Positions 1 to 8,631 of a stretch of DNA of 64,000 bases are shown in pieces; positions within the stretch are counted from its first letter, which is position 1; each line of letters begins with the position of its first letter. Under the pieces are notes generated by a model. It did no database searches. It was not told the origin of the DNA and saw only the letters and a program-made list of their open reading frames with translations. Origin of the DNA: Leisingera sp. NJS204. GTDB lineage: Bacteria > Pseudomonadota > Alphaproteobacteria > Rhodobacterales > Rhodobacteraceae. The position numbers and the translations under genes are program-made. The stretch lies in assembly GCF_004123675.1 (NCBI RefSeq), contig NZ_CP035417.1, positions 1,975,501 to 2,039,500 on the forward strand, given 5' to 3'.

Positions 1-681
1 GTTGCGATGCTGGGTTCGCTGTTCATGATGCTGGTGGTGCTGGCGCTGGCGCTGCCGATTGGTGTGGCCGCCTCGATCTATCTTGAGGAATTTGCGCCGC
101 AGAACTGGCTCACCGATATGATCGAGGTGAACATCTCCAACCTCGCAGCCGTGCCCTCCATCGTGTTCGGTATTCTGGGCCTTGCGGTGTTCATCAACTA
201 CATGCACCTGCCGACCTCGGCGCCGCTGGTGGGTGGTCTGGTGCTGACGCTGATGACCCTGCCGACCATCATCATCTCCACCCGCGCCTCGCTGAAGTCG
301 GTGCCGCCGTCGATCCGCGACGCAGCCCTGGGGGTCGGGGCGTCGAAAATGCAGGCGGTGTTCCATCACGTGCTGCCACTAGCCGCACCGGGCATCCTGA
401 CCGGCACCATCATCGGCCTGGCGCAGGCGCTGGGGGAAACCGCACCGCTGCTGCTCATCGGCATGGTCGGCTTCATCGCCTCCAACGCGCCGGAAACCCT
501 GGCCGACGGCCTGCTGGCGCCGAACTCTGCCATGCCAGCCCAGATCTACGAATGGGCCAAACGCGCCGACCCGGCGTTCTATGAACGCGCTTGGGGCGGC
601 ATCATCATCCTTCTCATCTTCCTGGTGACCATGAACACGCTTGCCGTGATCCTGCGCCGCCGCTTTGAACGCCGCTGGTAA
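1..681 (+). CDS. pstA: Phosphate ABC transporter permease PstA (5' end outside window)
   Basis: Inner-membrane permease subunit of the high-affinity phosphate importer PstSCAB. The reading frame is already open at base 1, so the N-terminus lies upstream and only about 226 residues are seen. The visible part has several hydrophobic membrane segments and the EAA-type loop that docks on the ATPase ([20 protein letters not shown], about residues 100-120 of the visible part). It ends with a basic cytoplasmic tail, RRRFERRW. pstB follows after 14 bases, with phoU and phoB next, which is the classical order. In this family the operon is controlled by PhoB under phosphate limitation, but the Pho boxes would be upstream of the window. 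Confidence 0.95.
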   Translation, partial: VAMLGSLFMMLVVLALALPIGVAASIYLEEFAPQNWLTDMIEVNISNLAAVPSIVFGILGLAVFINYMHLPTSAPLVGGLVLTLMTLPTIIISTRASLKSVPPSIRDAALGVGASKMQAVFHHVLPLAAPGILTGTIIGLAQALGETAPLLLIGMVGFIASNAPETLADGLLAPNSAMPAQIYEWAKRADPAFYERAWGGIIILLIFLVTMNTLAVILRRRFERRW

Positions 682-695
682 GGGGGCATAGTGCA

Positions 696-1493
696 ATGAA
701 CGACATGACCTTGATGGATAACACCGTGGACACACAGAAAACCAAAATCGCCGCCAAGGACGTCAATGTCCACTACGGCGACAGCCACGCGATCAAAGAC
801 GTGAATGTGCAGATCGAGGACAAGACCGTCACCGCCTTTATCGGACCTTCGGGCTGCGGCAAGTCGACCTTCCTGCGCTGTCTGAACCGGATGAACGACA
901 CCATTGATATCTGCCGGGTGAAGGGCGACATCCTGCTGGATGGCGAGGACATCTATGACCGTCGCGTCGACCCGGTACAGCTGCGCGCCAAGGTCGGCAT
1001 GGTGTTCCAGAAGCCGAATCCGTTTCCGAAATCGATCTATGACAATGTGGCTTATGGGCCTCGCATTCACGGCCTAGCCAAGAACAAGGCGGAACTGGAT
1101 GAGATCGTTGAAAAATCCCTGCGCCGCGCAGCCATCTGGGATGAGGTGAAAGACCGCCTTGATGCCCCTGGTACCGGCCTGTCCGGCGGCCAGCAGCAGC
1201 GCCTGTGCATCGCCCGCGCCGTGGCCACTGAACCCGAAGTGCTGCTGATGGACGAACCCTGCTCGGCGTTGGATCCCATCGCCACCGCCCAGGTTGAAGA
1301 GCTGATAGACGAGTTGCGCAGCCGCTACTCGGTGGTAATCGTGACACATTCAATGCAGCAGGCCGCGCGCGTCAGCCAGAAAACCGCCTTTTTCCATCTT
1401 GGCCATCTGGTGGAATTCGGCATCACCGGCCAGATCTTCACCAATCCCGAAGACCCCCGCACCGAAAGCTATATCACCGGTCGTATCGGCTGA
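696..1493 (+). CDS. pstB: Phosphate ABC transporter ATP-binding protein PstB
   Basis: ATPase that energises phosphate import with PstC/PstA. The 265 residues match the family length. Walker A (GPSGCGKST) is at about residues 50-58, the ABC signature LSGGQQQR at 162-169 and Walker B LLMDEP at 183-188. The PstB-typical [20 protein letters not shown] stretch is at 102-121. The ATG at 696 is preceded by a GGGGG-containing ribosome binding site; in-frame ATGs at 705 and 714 are possible but less well placed. It sits between pstA and phoU in the same operon. Confidence 0.97.
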   Translation: MNDMTLMDNTVDTQKTKIAAKDVNVHYGDSHAIKDVNVQIEDKTVTAFIGPSGCGKSTFLRCLNRMNDTIDICRVKGDILLDGEDIYDRRVDPVQLRAKVGMVFQKPNPFPKSIYDNVAYGPRIHGLAKNKAELDEIVEKSLRRAAIWDEVKDRLDAPGTGLSGGQQQRLCIARAVATEPEVLLMDEPCSALDPIATAQVEELIDELRSRYSVVIVTHSMQQAARVSQKTAFFHLGHLVEFGITGQIFTNPEDPRTESYITGRIG

Positions 1494-1510
1494 TTGCAAG
1501 GAAAATCAAC

Positions 1511-2221
1511 ATGGTAGAACAGCATATTGCATCGGCCTTTGACCGCGATTTGGAGGCTATTCAGGCCCGGATCATGAAAATGGGCGGCTTGGTCGAGGAC
1601 GCCATCCGCGAAGCCGCCAAAGCGTTGGAGACCCGCGACGAGGAGCTGGCGCTGACCGTCCGGCAAGGCGACAAGGCCATTGACGGGCTGGAAGAGCTGA
1701 TCAACGAGGAAACCGCCCGCCTGATTGCTTTGCGTGCTCCCGCAGCTTCGGACCTGCGGCTGGTTTTGTCGGTGATGAAGATTGCCGGCAACCTGGAACG
1801 CATTGGCGACTATGCAAAAAACATGGCCAAGCGTACCGGCGTCCTGGCGCAGGGGCCGAACATCAGCGAAGGCACCTCTGCCCTGCGCCGGATGGCCCGA
1901 GAGGTCGAGCGGATGTTGAAGGACGCGCTCGATTCCTACATCCAGCGCGACGTTGAACTGGCCCGCGACGTGATAGAGCGCGACCGCGACGTGGATCAGA
2001 TGTACAACGCCCTGTTCCGTGAATTCCTGACCCATATGATGGAAGATCCCCGCAACATTTCGGCCTGTATGCACTTGCATTTCATCGCAAAAAACACTGA
2101 ACGCATGGGCGACCATGTGACCGCGATTGCAGAACAGGTGATCTATCTGGTCACCGGCGAAAAGCCGGAGGAAGACCGCAAAAAATTCGACACCACCTCA
2201 ACCACACCGCAGGAGATCTGA
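1511..2221 (+). CDS. phoU: Phosphate signalling complex protein PhoU
   Basis: PhoU links the Pst transporter to the PhoR histidine kinase and keeps PhoR inhibitory when phosphate is plentiful. The 236-residue protein shows the duplicated three-helix-bundle pattern, with metal-binding-type motifs E..R(I)GD: LERIGDYAKNMAKR near residue 95-108 and TERMGDHVTAIAEQ near 197-210. It begins 17 bases after pstB with an AAGGAAAA-type ribosome binding site and ends 3 bases before phoB, so translation is probably coupled along the operon. Confidence 0.96.
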   Translation: MVEQHIASAFDRDLEAIQARIMKMGGLVEDAIREAAKALETRDEELALTVRQGDKAIDGLEELINEETARLIALRAPAASDLRLVLSVMKIAGNLERIGDYAKNMAKRTGVLAQGPNISEGTSALRRMAREVERMLKDALDSYIQRDVELARDVIERDRDVDQMYNALFREFLTHMMEDPRNISACMHLHFIAKNTERMGDHVTAIAEQVIYLVTGEKPEEDRKKFDTTSTTPQEI

Positions 2222-2224
2222 CCA

Positions 2225-2914
2225 ATGGCTGCCGATCAGCCCACTGTTCTGGTTGTAGAAGACGAAATGGCACAACGGGAAGTGCTGGCCTATAACCTTG
2301 AAGCGGACGGCTTTCGTGTGCTCAAGGCCAAGGACGGCGAGGAAGCCTTGCTGATGGTTGAGGAGGACATGCCGGATATGATCATCCTCGATTGGATGAT
2401 GCCCAACCTCAGCGGCATTGAAGTGTGCCGCCGTCTTAAGACCCGCGCGGAAACCCGCAATATCCCGGTGATAATGCTCTCCGCGAGGTCCGAAGAAGTG
2501 GACAAGGTGCGCGGTCTGGAAACCGGCGCCGACGATTACGTCGTGAAACCCTATTCGGTGGCAGAGCTTATGGCCCGCGTGCGCAGCCAACTGCGCCGGG
2601 TGCGGCCCTCTACTGTGGGCGTGCGGCTGGAATACGATGATATCGTACTGGACGCCGAAACCCACAAGGTCAGCCGGGGCGGCAATCCTCTCAAGCTGGG
2701 GCCGACCGAGTTCCGCCTGCTCTCCACCTTCATTGAAAAACCGGGCCGGGTGTGGAGCCGTGAACAGCTGCTGGATCGCGTCTGGGGCCGTGACATCTAT
2801 GTCGACACCCGCACCGTCGACGTCCACATCGGCCGATTGCGCAAGGCGCTCACCCAGCACGGCGGCGACGATCCGGTCCGTACGGTGCGCGGCGCTGGCT
2901 ACGCCCTGGGCTGA
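2225..2914 (+). CDS. phoB: Phosphate regulon response regulator PhoB
   Basis: OmpR-class transcription factor activated by PhoR. The 229 residues hold an N-terminal receiver domain (acidic pocket VEDE at 11-14, phosphoacceptor Asp at about 56 in ILDWMMP, switch Lys in VVKPYS) and a C-terminal winged helix with the recognition-helix region DTRTVDVHIGRLRKAL. Placing phoB at the 3' end of pst-phoU is usual in Rhodobacteraceae. No phoR follows, so the kinase is presumably upstream of the Pst genes. Confidence 0.96.
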   Translation: MAADQPTVLVVEDEMAQREVLAYNLEADGFRVLKAKDGEEALLMVEEDMPDMIILDWMMPNLSGIEVCRRLKTRAETRNIPVIMLSARSEEVDKVRGLETGADDYVVKPYSVAELMARVRSQLRRVRPSTVGVRLEYDDIVLDAETHKVSRGGNPLKLGPTEFRLLSTFIEKPGRVWSREQLLDRVWGRDIYVDTRTVDVHIGRLRKALTQHGGDDPVRTVRGAGYALG

Positions 2915-2955
2915 AACCTGGGCTGAACCGGCACCAGGGGACACGGATGGTGGAA

Positions 2956-2977
2956 AGGGGGGCATGCATGTCCCCCT
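2956..2977. terminator. Hairpin between convergent phoB and LysR genes
   Basis: A run of six G pairs with TCCCCCT around a CATGCATG centre, giving a stem of about 9 bp. It lies in the 66-bp gap between two convergent genes. There is no good T tract, so it is at best a bidirectional or Rho-assisted terminator. Confidence 0.5.
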
Positions 2978-2980
2978 GAT

Positions 2981-3892
2981 TTAACGCGGCAGCGGGTCTT
3001 CGGGCTGGGCCTTCCCGGCCAGCCAGGTGCGGAATTTCATCAGCGCGGGCGCGTTGGATTTCCGCTCCGGCCAGACCAGGTAATAGGCGCCTTCGGTTTC
3101 CACCGGCTCCGGATGCAGCGCCACCAGGCGGCCTGTCGCCAGATCCTGCTCGACCAGATAATCCGGCATCAAGGCGACGCCCAACCCATGCAGCGCAGCC
3201 TGGGTGATGGTTGCGAATTGATCATAGATTGTACCACCCAAACCGGCACCAGCTTCAATACCATTCTGCTCAAACCAATCGGTCCAGGCGCTTGTCCTGG
3301 TCTGAATGTGCAACAGCGGCAGCTTCAGGATGTCTTTGGCCTCATCAATGCTGCGCCCTTCCAAAAGCAACGGTGCGCAGACCGGCAAAAGCTGCTCGTG
3401 CTTCAACAGCAGCGATTGCGTGCCCGGCCAGGATGCATCCCCAAAATGTATCGCTGCATCAAAGGGTTCATTGGCGAAGTTGAAAGGTTCCAGCCGGGTT
3501 GCCATGTTGATGGTCACATCCGGGTGCAGCCGGGCAAATTCCGGCAGCCGCGGCATCAGCCAGCGCATGCCAAAGGCCGGCAGGATTGCCAGGTTGAGCG
3601 ACCCGGCCAGCGGCGCGGCCTGTAAACGCAGGGTGGATTGCACGATCTGGTTCAATGCCTGGCGGATCTCGGCGGCGTAATCCTGCGCCTCTGCGGTCAG
3701 GGCCAGCCGCTTCTGGTCCCGTTGCACCAGTTCCATCCCCAATTGCCGTTCCAGCGTCTGCAGCTGGCGGCTGACGGCCCCCTGTGTCAACGCCAATTCA
3801 TCTGCAGCCGCCGAGGCGCTGCCTAGCCGGTCCACTGCCTCCAGCGCGCGCAGCGAGGAGATCGAGGGCAGGAATTTACGTGGCACAGACAT
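2981..3892 (-). CDS. LysR-family transcriptional regulator (GcvA-like), next to glutaryl-CoA dehydrogenase
   Basis: A 303-residue LysR regulator, counted from the ATG at 3892 (MSVPRKFLPS). A longer frame from 3946 exists but adds an unlikely low-hydrophobicity leader. The winged helix-turn-helix is near residues 12-50 (SLRALEAV...GSASAAADELALTQGAVSRQLQTLE), followed by a periplasmic-binding-like effector domain. It is divergent from the glutaryl-CoA dehydrogenase gene with 99 bp between starts. This is the arrangement seen for GcdR-type activators of glutarate/lysine catabolism, so it probably controls gcdH. That role is inferred from position. Confidence 0.85.
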   Translation of the reverse strand: MSVPRKFLPSISSLRALEAVDRLGSASAAADELALTQGAVSRQLQTLERQLGMELVQRDQKRLALTAEAQDYAAEIRQALNQIVQSTLRLQAAPLAGSLNLAILPAFGMRWLMPRLPEFARLHPDVTINMATRLEPFNFANEPFDAAIHFGDASWPGTQSLLLKHEQLLPVCAPLLLEGRSIDEAKDILKLPLLHIQTRTSAWTDWFEQNGIEAGAGLGGTIYDQFATITQAALHGLGVALMPDYLVEQDLATGRLVALHPEPVETEGAYYLVWPERKSNAPALMKFRTWLAGKAQPEDPLPR

Positions 3893-3956
3893 GTATGAGT
3901 GTTTGTCATGCTTGCTTGCGAAAGTCTCGCTGTTTTTTCCGTTCACCTGGCGTTAG

Positions 3957-3977
3957 GGTTTGCCCAATTCGCGAACC
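3957..3977. promoter_or_regulatory. Candidate LysR operator upstream of gcdH
   Basis: GGTTTGC, seven bases, then GCGAACC: an inverted repeat with one mismatch (the exact complement would start GGTTCGC). It matches the T-N11-A style of LysR-type sites. It lies 15 bp before the gcdH start in the gap shared with the divergent LysR gene, close enough to act as a repressor or activator site for both. Assigned by eye only. Confidence 0.4.
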
Positions 3978-3991
3978 ACTGAGGTGACAAG

Positions 3992-5212
3992 ATGACTGAC
4001 AAACCCGCCCTGCGCGCCAAAGATGCCCCGGACCTGGGCCGTTTCAATTGGGAAGACCCGTTGCGGTTGGAGGATCAGCTGACTGAAGACGAGCGGATGA
4101 TCGCCGCCTCGGCCCGCGCCTATGCTCAGGAAAAACTTCAACCTAGAGTGCTAAGCGCTTATGAAAACGAGGAAACTGATCCGGAGATTTTCCGCGAGAT
4201 GGGTGAGATGGGCCTGTTGGGCACGACCATCCCGGAGGAATACGGCGGGCTTGGTGGCGGCTATGTGTCATACGGCCTGGTCGCCCGCGAGGTGGAGCGG
4301 GTCGACAGCGGCTACCGCTCAATGATGTCGGTGCAAAGTTCGTTGGTGATGTATCCGATTTACGCATACGGAAGCGAAGAACAGCGCCGGAAATACCTGC
4401 CAAAGCTTGCTGCCGGCGAATGGATCGGCTGTTTCGGCCTTACTGAACCGGACGCGGGTTCTGATCCAGCCGGTATGAAAACCCGGGCTGAAAAGACCGA
4501 AGGCGGTTACCGTCTGACCGGTTCCAAAATGTGGATCTCCAACGCGCCCATCGCTGATGTTTTTGTTGTCTGGGCAAAATCCGAAGCCCACGGCGGCAAG
4601 ATCCGCGGTTTTGTGCTGGAGAAGGGCTTGAATGGTCTGAGCGCGCCGAAAATAAAAAATAAGGCCAGCCTGCGCGCGTCCATCACTGGTGAGATCGTGA
4701 TGGACGGTGTTGAGGTCGGCGAGGATGCGTTGCTGCCCCATGTTCAAGGGCTCAAAGGGCCGTTCGGCTGTTTGAACCGCGCGCGGTATGGCATCAGCTG
4801 GGGCGCAATGGGCGCGGCTGAGGCTTGCTGGCACGCCGCCCGGCAATATGGCCTGGATCGCACACAATTCGGGCGTCCGCTGGCCAATACTCAGTTGTTT
4901 CAGCTGAAACTGGCGAACATGCAGACGGAAATCACCTTGGGTTTGCAGGCGTCATTGCAGGTTGGCCGTTTGATGGATGCCGCCAATGCGGCGCCGGAAA
5001 TGATCTCGATCATCAAGCGCAATAACTGCGGCAAGGCGCTGGATATCGCCCGGATGGCACGGGATATGCACGGCGGCAATGGTATCAGCTTGGAGTTCAA
5101 TGTCATTCGCCACATGGTGAACCTGGAGACGGTGAACACTTATGAAGGCACCCATGATGTGCATGCCTTGATCCTTGGCCGCGCTCAGACCGGATTGCAG
5201 GCCTTCTTCTAA
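3992..5212 (+). CDS. gcdH: Glutaryl-CoA dehydrogenase
   Basis: FAD enzyme of lysine, tryptophan and glutarate breakdown that oxidises and decarboxylates glutaryl-CoA to crotonyl-CoA, passing electrons to ETF. The 406-residue length fits. Visible acyl-CoA dehydrogenase signatures are [13 protein letters not shown] (about 147-159) and KMWISNAP. The C-terminal [16 protein letters not shown] carries the GcdH-type catalytic Glu at about 385. GAGGTGAC before the ATG is a good ribosome binding site. It is transcribed alone; the next gene is convergent. Confidence 0.94.
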   Translation: MTDKPALRAKDAPDLGRFNWEDPLRLEDQLTEDERMIAASARAYAQEKLQPRVLSAYENEETDPEIFREMGEMGLLGTTIPEEYGGLGGGYVSYGLVAREVERVDSGYRSMMSVQSSLVMYPIYAYGSEEQRRKYLPKLAAGEWIGCFGLTEPDAGSDPAGMKTRAEKTEGGYRLTGSKMWISNAPIADVFVVWAKSEAHGGKIRGFVLEKGLNGLSAPKIKNKASLRASITGEIVMDGVEVGEDALLPHVQGLKGPFGCLNRARYGISWGAMGAAEACWHAARQYGLDRTQFGRPLANTQLFQLKLANMQTEITLGLQASLQVGRLMDAANAAPEMISIIKRNNCGKALDIARMARDMHGGNGISLEFNVIRHMVNLETVNTYEGTHDVHALILGRAQTGLQAFF

Positions 5213-5819
5213 TCATGCCAAGCAGCGCGGGGAAATGTCCCTGTGCTGCATTTATGCATTATTGAAATGCATTTTCGCAATAGGGTTGCGCACCGTGCGT
5301 TCCGCAAAGGCTGGCAGGGGTGGAGTGCGAAACATGCCAGTGGCTTTGGATCCGAAAATGTTAACTGAGTGGGCGGGCAGAGGGCCAGAACTTTAAAGAA
5401 TTTCGGCAATAGTTCATCTGGTGGTTAATTTTAATAAATCCTATCGGCATTCTATGGGGTTTCTCAGGTGATCATATGTCCCTGCCTTGCAGTAGCGCAA
5501 TCGAACGCTAGTGAGATTGAAGCCCCATTCACCTTGCAGTTTCGCAAAACCAACCCGCAAAACGCTAGGTCAAATGCAGGTACCTTTGCAGTTACTCAAA
5601 GTCATTTTGCTCAAATACAGGCGTGTTTTTGCAGATTGAACGCCGTGTTTTGGCGAGGAGTCCTGAAATTTTTCGCGTGTTAATAAAAGGTTATCATCCT
5701 TTTAGGTGTGACAGAAGTGCTTTGTGAAAATTTTCTTAACTTACAGGCTGAGATAGCTGAGGGGGCAGGGAAACGCCCAGAGTTCCCGAACCCGCCGTCC
5801 TGCTTTTTGTGCCGGTCAC
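5213..5819. other. Gene-free, AT-richer gap between convergent gcdH and mttB-like gene
   Basis: About 600 bp with no convincing coding region. An open frame at 5468-5683 has no ribosome binding site and no recognisable protein features. The left half holds scattered TGCATT and TTCGCAA words (5250-5290). The right half contains a spaced array of related 14-bp units, listed separately. Both flanking genes point into the gap, so no promoter for a known gene is needed here. Confidence 0.6.
5487..5642. repeat. Spaced array of TTGCAGT..CGCAA repeats
   Basis: Three close copies of a 14-mer: TTGCAGTAGCGCAA at 5487, TTGCAGTTTCGCAA at 5534 and TTGCAGTTACTCAA at 5586. A half copy starting TTGCAG is at 5629. 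The spacing is 47, 52 and 43 bp, near four to five helix turns. Each unit is a weak inverted repeat (TTGC...GCAA). The first two units are also followed by a CGCAA..ACGCTAG tail. This looks like a row of protein-binding sites. The TTTGC/GCAAA half-sites recall RamB/ScfR-type regulators, but the binder is unknown. Confidence 0.6.
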
Positions 5820-5850
5820 AAAAAAACGGGCCGGAAAACTCCGGCCCGTG
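5820..5850 (-). terminator. Intrinsic terminator of the mttB-like gene
   Basis: Read on the minus strand, CGGGCCGGA, loop, TCCGGCCCG followed by TTTTTT. It sits 23 bp after the stop codon of the minus-strand methyltransferase gene. Confidence 0.9.
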
Positions 5851-5872
5851 TCAGCGCATCTGGAAGATCCGG

Positions 5873-7423
5873 TTAAGCCGGAAGGTAGATGTTGAACGTC
5901 TCGCGGATTGCCATGTCGGTTGCGGCATCAAACCGTGCGGATGCGCGCTGGGACAGGATCTTCTCCTTCTTGGCAATAGCCTTTTGGATCAGGTCAGGCT
6001 TTTCAAGCTCCACCCATTCCTTGGGGGATGTCCGGTCGCCCAGATCCGGATAAACATAGTCGACCTGCATCCGGCTGAGGGTTTGATCGGTGCCCAGATA
6101 ATGGCCAGGCCCGCCCATGCAAGTGGCGCGCATCTGGTCCAGAGCGAGGGTTTCATCGTTCACCTCAATGCCGCGGACGCATCTCTGCGCCTGGCCGAGA
6201 AGGTCGTTGTCCAAGATCAGCGACTCAAGGCAAAACCCCAGCAGTGACGCGTGCATTCCGGCAGCTTCATAGGCCATGTTGAGGCCGGAAAGCCCCGCCA
6301 TAACCGCAGAGCACATCTGCTCCCAGCCGGCCTGCATATCCGGCAATTTGGAATCCGATGCGCCAGCCGCGGCGCCGCCTGGCAGATTGTAAAATTTATG
6401 CATCTGAGCACAGCCTGCAGTCAGCAACGCCTGTTCGCCGGAGCCCACGGACATCGCGCCGGTACGCAGATCAAGACCAAAGGGCCAAGTGCCGAAAATA
6501 GCGGGTGCGCCTGGACTTACAGCGTTAACATAAACCAGGCCGGCGAGACATTCCGCTACCGCCTGGGTGATGGCGCCGGCGATGGACGATGGGGCGGTTG
6601 CCCCGGCCATGCCCGCCGACAGCAGCAGCACCGGCATGCCGCCTTTGATGCATTCCTCCATCACTTCACAGGATTCGGTCGCAAACTTCATGGGAGGCAC
6701 AACAAAGCAGTTTGAGTTCGACACAAAAGGCCGCTCGCGCCATTTGTCTTCGCCGCCCGCAATCATGTGCAGCAGCTCCAGTCCCGGCTTCACGAAATCC
6801 GGTTCGCTAAAGGAGACGCCGACATGTTTGGTTGTGCCTGCGGTGGTCGCGTAGATGGAGTTCAGGTCCATCTCAAGATTGTCGGGGATGTCGCGGCATA
6901 CCATCGGACGCTGGACAAAGTGGATATTGTCCAGCTGATCACAGATGCGCGCAGCGTCGTGCAGATCCTGCACAGTTGAATCGCGGTATTCCTTGCCGTG
7001 GACGTCTACCACGCTGACCGCGGCGCCAGCAGTGCCATAGTGAACCCGGCCGCCAGACAACTGCAGGTCAGACTTGCCATCCCGGCTGAACAGGGTGACG
7101 GAGCGGTTTGCCTTGGCGATGGTGTCTTCGACCAGCGCGCGCGGGAACCGGATGCGCCCGTCATCACCCAGCACGCAGCCGGCGGAAGTCAGGTAGTCGA
7201 TGCCGCTTTGCGGCGCGTCGGCAAGACCGATTTCCTCCAGCGCGGTCAGGGCGGCCTCATGGATTTTTTCCATGTCAGCCTGGCTGAGCAACTTCAGCGC
7301 AGTGGATTCCATGCCGGGGCGGACCGGGCGCAGGTGTTCCGGCAATGCAGCAGCGCGGGCTGCACGGCGCGCATTGCGCCCTCCGCTACGGGCAGCGCGG
7401 GACGGGGAGGCTTGATCGTTCAT
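5873..7423 (-). CDS. MttB-family (non-pyrrolysine) quaternary-amine:corrinoid methyltransferase
   Basis: A 516-residue member of the trimethylamine methyltransferase (MttB) superfamily. Such proteins move a methyl group from a methylated amine to the cobalt of a partner corrinoid protein. The open frame is uninterrupted, with no in-frame amber codon, so this is the non-pyrrolysine branch, whose characterised members (MtgB type) demethylate glycine betaine or related betaines. The family-typical Gly/Ala-rich barrel segments LLLSAGMAGATAPSS and FGTWPFGLDLRTGAMSVGSGE are visible. A basic, Arg-rich N-terminus (about 1-35) precedes the conserved part. It is monocistronic, with its own leader and terminator. 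The exact substrate cannot be read from sequence. The methyl-THF module at 44100-46428 is the likely partner pathway. Confidence 0.85.
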   Translation of the reverse strand: MNDQASPSRAARSGGRNARRAARAAALPEHLRPVRPGMESTALKLLSQADMEKIHEAALTALEEIGLADAPQSGIDYLTSAGCVLGDDGRIRFPRALVEDTIAKANRSVTLFSRDGKSDLQLSGGRVHYGTAGAAVSVVDVHGKEYRDSTVQDLHDAARICDQLDNIHFVQRPMVCRDIPDNLEMDLNSIYATTAGTTKHVGVSFSEPDFVKPGLELLHMIAGGEDKWRERPFVSNSNCFVVPPMKFATESCEVMEECIKGGMPVLLLSAGMAGATAPSSIAGAITQAVAECLAGLVYVNAVSPGAPAIFGTWPFGLDLRTGAMSVGSGEQALLTAGCAQMHKFYNLPGGAAAGASDSKLPDMQAGWEQMCSAVMAGLSGLNMAYEAAGMHASLLGFCLESLILDNDLLGQAQRCVRGIEVNDETLALDQMRATCMGGPGHYLGTDQTLSRMQVDYVYPDLGDRTSPKEWVELEKPDLIQKAIAKKEKILSQRASARFDAATDMAIRETFNIYLPA

Positions 7424-7444
7424 TCTGTGAGCCTTTCAGAAGAA

Positions 7445-7524
7445 GTGAGTTGAAGTGTTAAATCGTCAACTCACTGCGGCCGCCCCCTTGCCGCACGGCC
7501 CCGTGCCGCACCAATGGTGCGGCA
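7445..7524 (-). promoter_or_regulatory. Structured 5' leader of the mttB-like gene (two strong hairpins)
   Basis: On the minus strand, reading toward the mttB start at 7423, a perfect 9-bp hairpin comes first (TGCCGCACC, loop ATT, GGTGCGGCA, 7524-7504). A second copy of GTGCGGCA follows at 7496-7489, which could compete for the same partner. Then comes a second perfect 9-bp hairpin (TCAACTCAC with GTGAGTTGA around a 12-nt loop, 7474-7445), ending about 21 nt before the start codon. Mutually exclusive pairings next to a ribosome binding site are typical of attenuators or riboswitches. No known riboswitch class is recognised. The rest of the gap to 7863 shows nothing definite. Confidence 0.5.
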
Positions 7525-7863
7525 GATAAGGCTGACATGGCAGCGTTCACCTTGCATGCGGACTCCTGTTCAGTTCCCTGCAAATTGGCACGCTTTTGCG
7601 TCGTTTCTAGCACAATAGCGACCTTGGTGAAAAAAACGACATGTTTTTCATTTGGACGGAGAGTGCCAAGAGACCTGAGAAGCCGCATGCTTTTTCCGAA
7701 AATTTCATCATTTTTAATGCAGTAACCTTGATTTTTAACGCTTCACGGAGTGGTTCATTGTTGGCAAAGTGAGTTCGGGAACCAAATATTAAGCATTAAT
7801 GGCTATACTGGATATCCTGGGGATGAAGCGCTGATCCAGCGCATTTCAAAAAGGCACAGCCAC

Positions 7864-8388
7864 ATGCCGATGGTTAAAAAGGCCAGACACAGGTGCTCTC
7901 TAGCCGCGGTATTTGCGGCGGCGGCTCTGATTTCTCAGACATCTGCCGCGGAAGAATGGCGGCCGTTGCCCTCCGGTTTCACAGGTCAGCCGGCTGCTGC
8001 AACTGGCAGCAGGCTAACAAGTGAAGCACGCTCCTTCCAATTTGCATATGGCCGCCATTTGGGGGGAATGATCCTGGCCGGCACTGTCACGATGGAGCAG
8101 TCAGGCCTGCTGACACAAGCGGTGCAAGCGGAAGAGACCCGCCAGCTGCGGTTGCACGCCGGTTATGACTTTGGTCCCGCAACAGGGTTCGTCACCCTGG
8201 GCCGGGTGCAGGCGGAAACGTCCAGCGGATCGCGGCAAGGACCGCTGTTTGGCCTGGGTATGCGGGTTTCGCTGAACCGCGCGCTGCAGGTGACCGGAGA
8301 ATTGCTTCACCACGAGGCCGGACCAAGGGACGGCACTGCCAGCCCGCGTGGGGAGACCTTGTCGGTGAGTGCCGCTTTCCGGTTTTGA
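7864..8388 (+). CDS. Small outer-membrane beta-barrel-like protein
   Basis: About 174 residues from the ATG at 7864 (MPMVKK...); an ATG two codons later is equally possible and a longer frame from 7750 has no support. A signal peptide is evident (basic start, then SLAAVFAAAALISQTSA, cut near SAAEE). The mature part alternates polar and hydrophobic residues and ends in Phe (SVSAAFRF), the classic Bam recognition end. Its second half resembles the next gene (GYDFG, GE.L.HE, SVS..F.F), so the two are probably paralogues. The product here lacks the FYLGGQVG start of the barrel seen in its neighbour. Function unknown. Confidence 0.65.
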   Translation: MPMVKKARHRCSLAAVFAAAALISQTSAAEEWRPLPSGFTGQPAAATGSRLTSEARSFQFAYGRHLGGMILAGTVTMEQSGLLTQAVQAEETRQLRLHAGYDFGPATGFVTLGRVQAETSSGSRQGPLFGLGMRVSLNRALQVTGELLHHEAGPRDGTASPRGETLSVSAAFRF

Positions 8389-8631
8389 CCCGGTCTATTA
8401 AACATTAGACAGCGTTGCCGCCACTAGGACCGGAGAGGCCGGTTTTCAATGGCTTGGCAATTTCCTGCCTGCGGATTCCGGCGGAAAGACGCACGTGTCC
8501 GGGAATTTTCGGCCAGTCACTGCCAGTTCAGCAGGCGTGATCAACGCGGCTCTGGAAGTTCCTGTGCAGAACCCTTTTGTAGCTGACACCGGCGCACAGC
8601 TTGCGCCGGGACTGCAAAAGGAGAAGTCTGA

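Noticed and set aside
5468-5683. 71-codon open frame in the gap between gcdH and mttB.
   Set aside because: No ribosome binding site, no family features, and it covers the repeat array, whose periodic words shape the translation.
5873-7423. Pyrrolysine-containing trimethylamine methyltransferase.
   Set aside because: No in-frame amber codon in the gene; the non-pyrrolysine branch is the only consistent reading.
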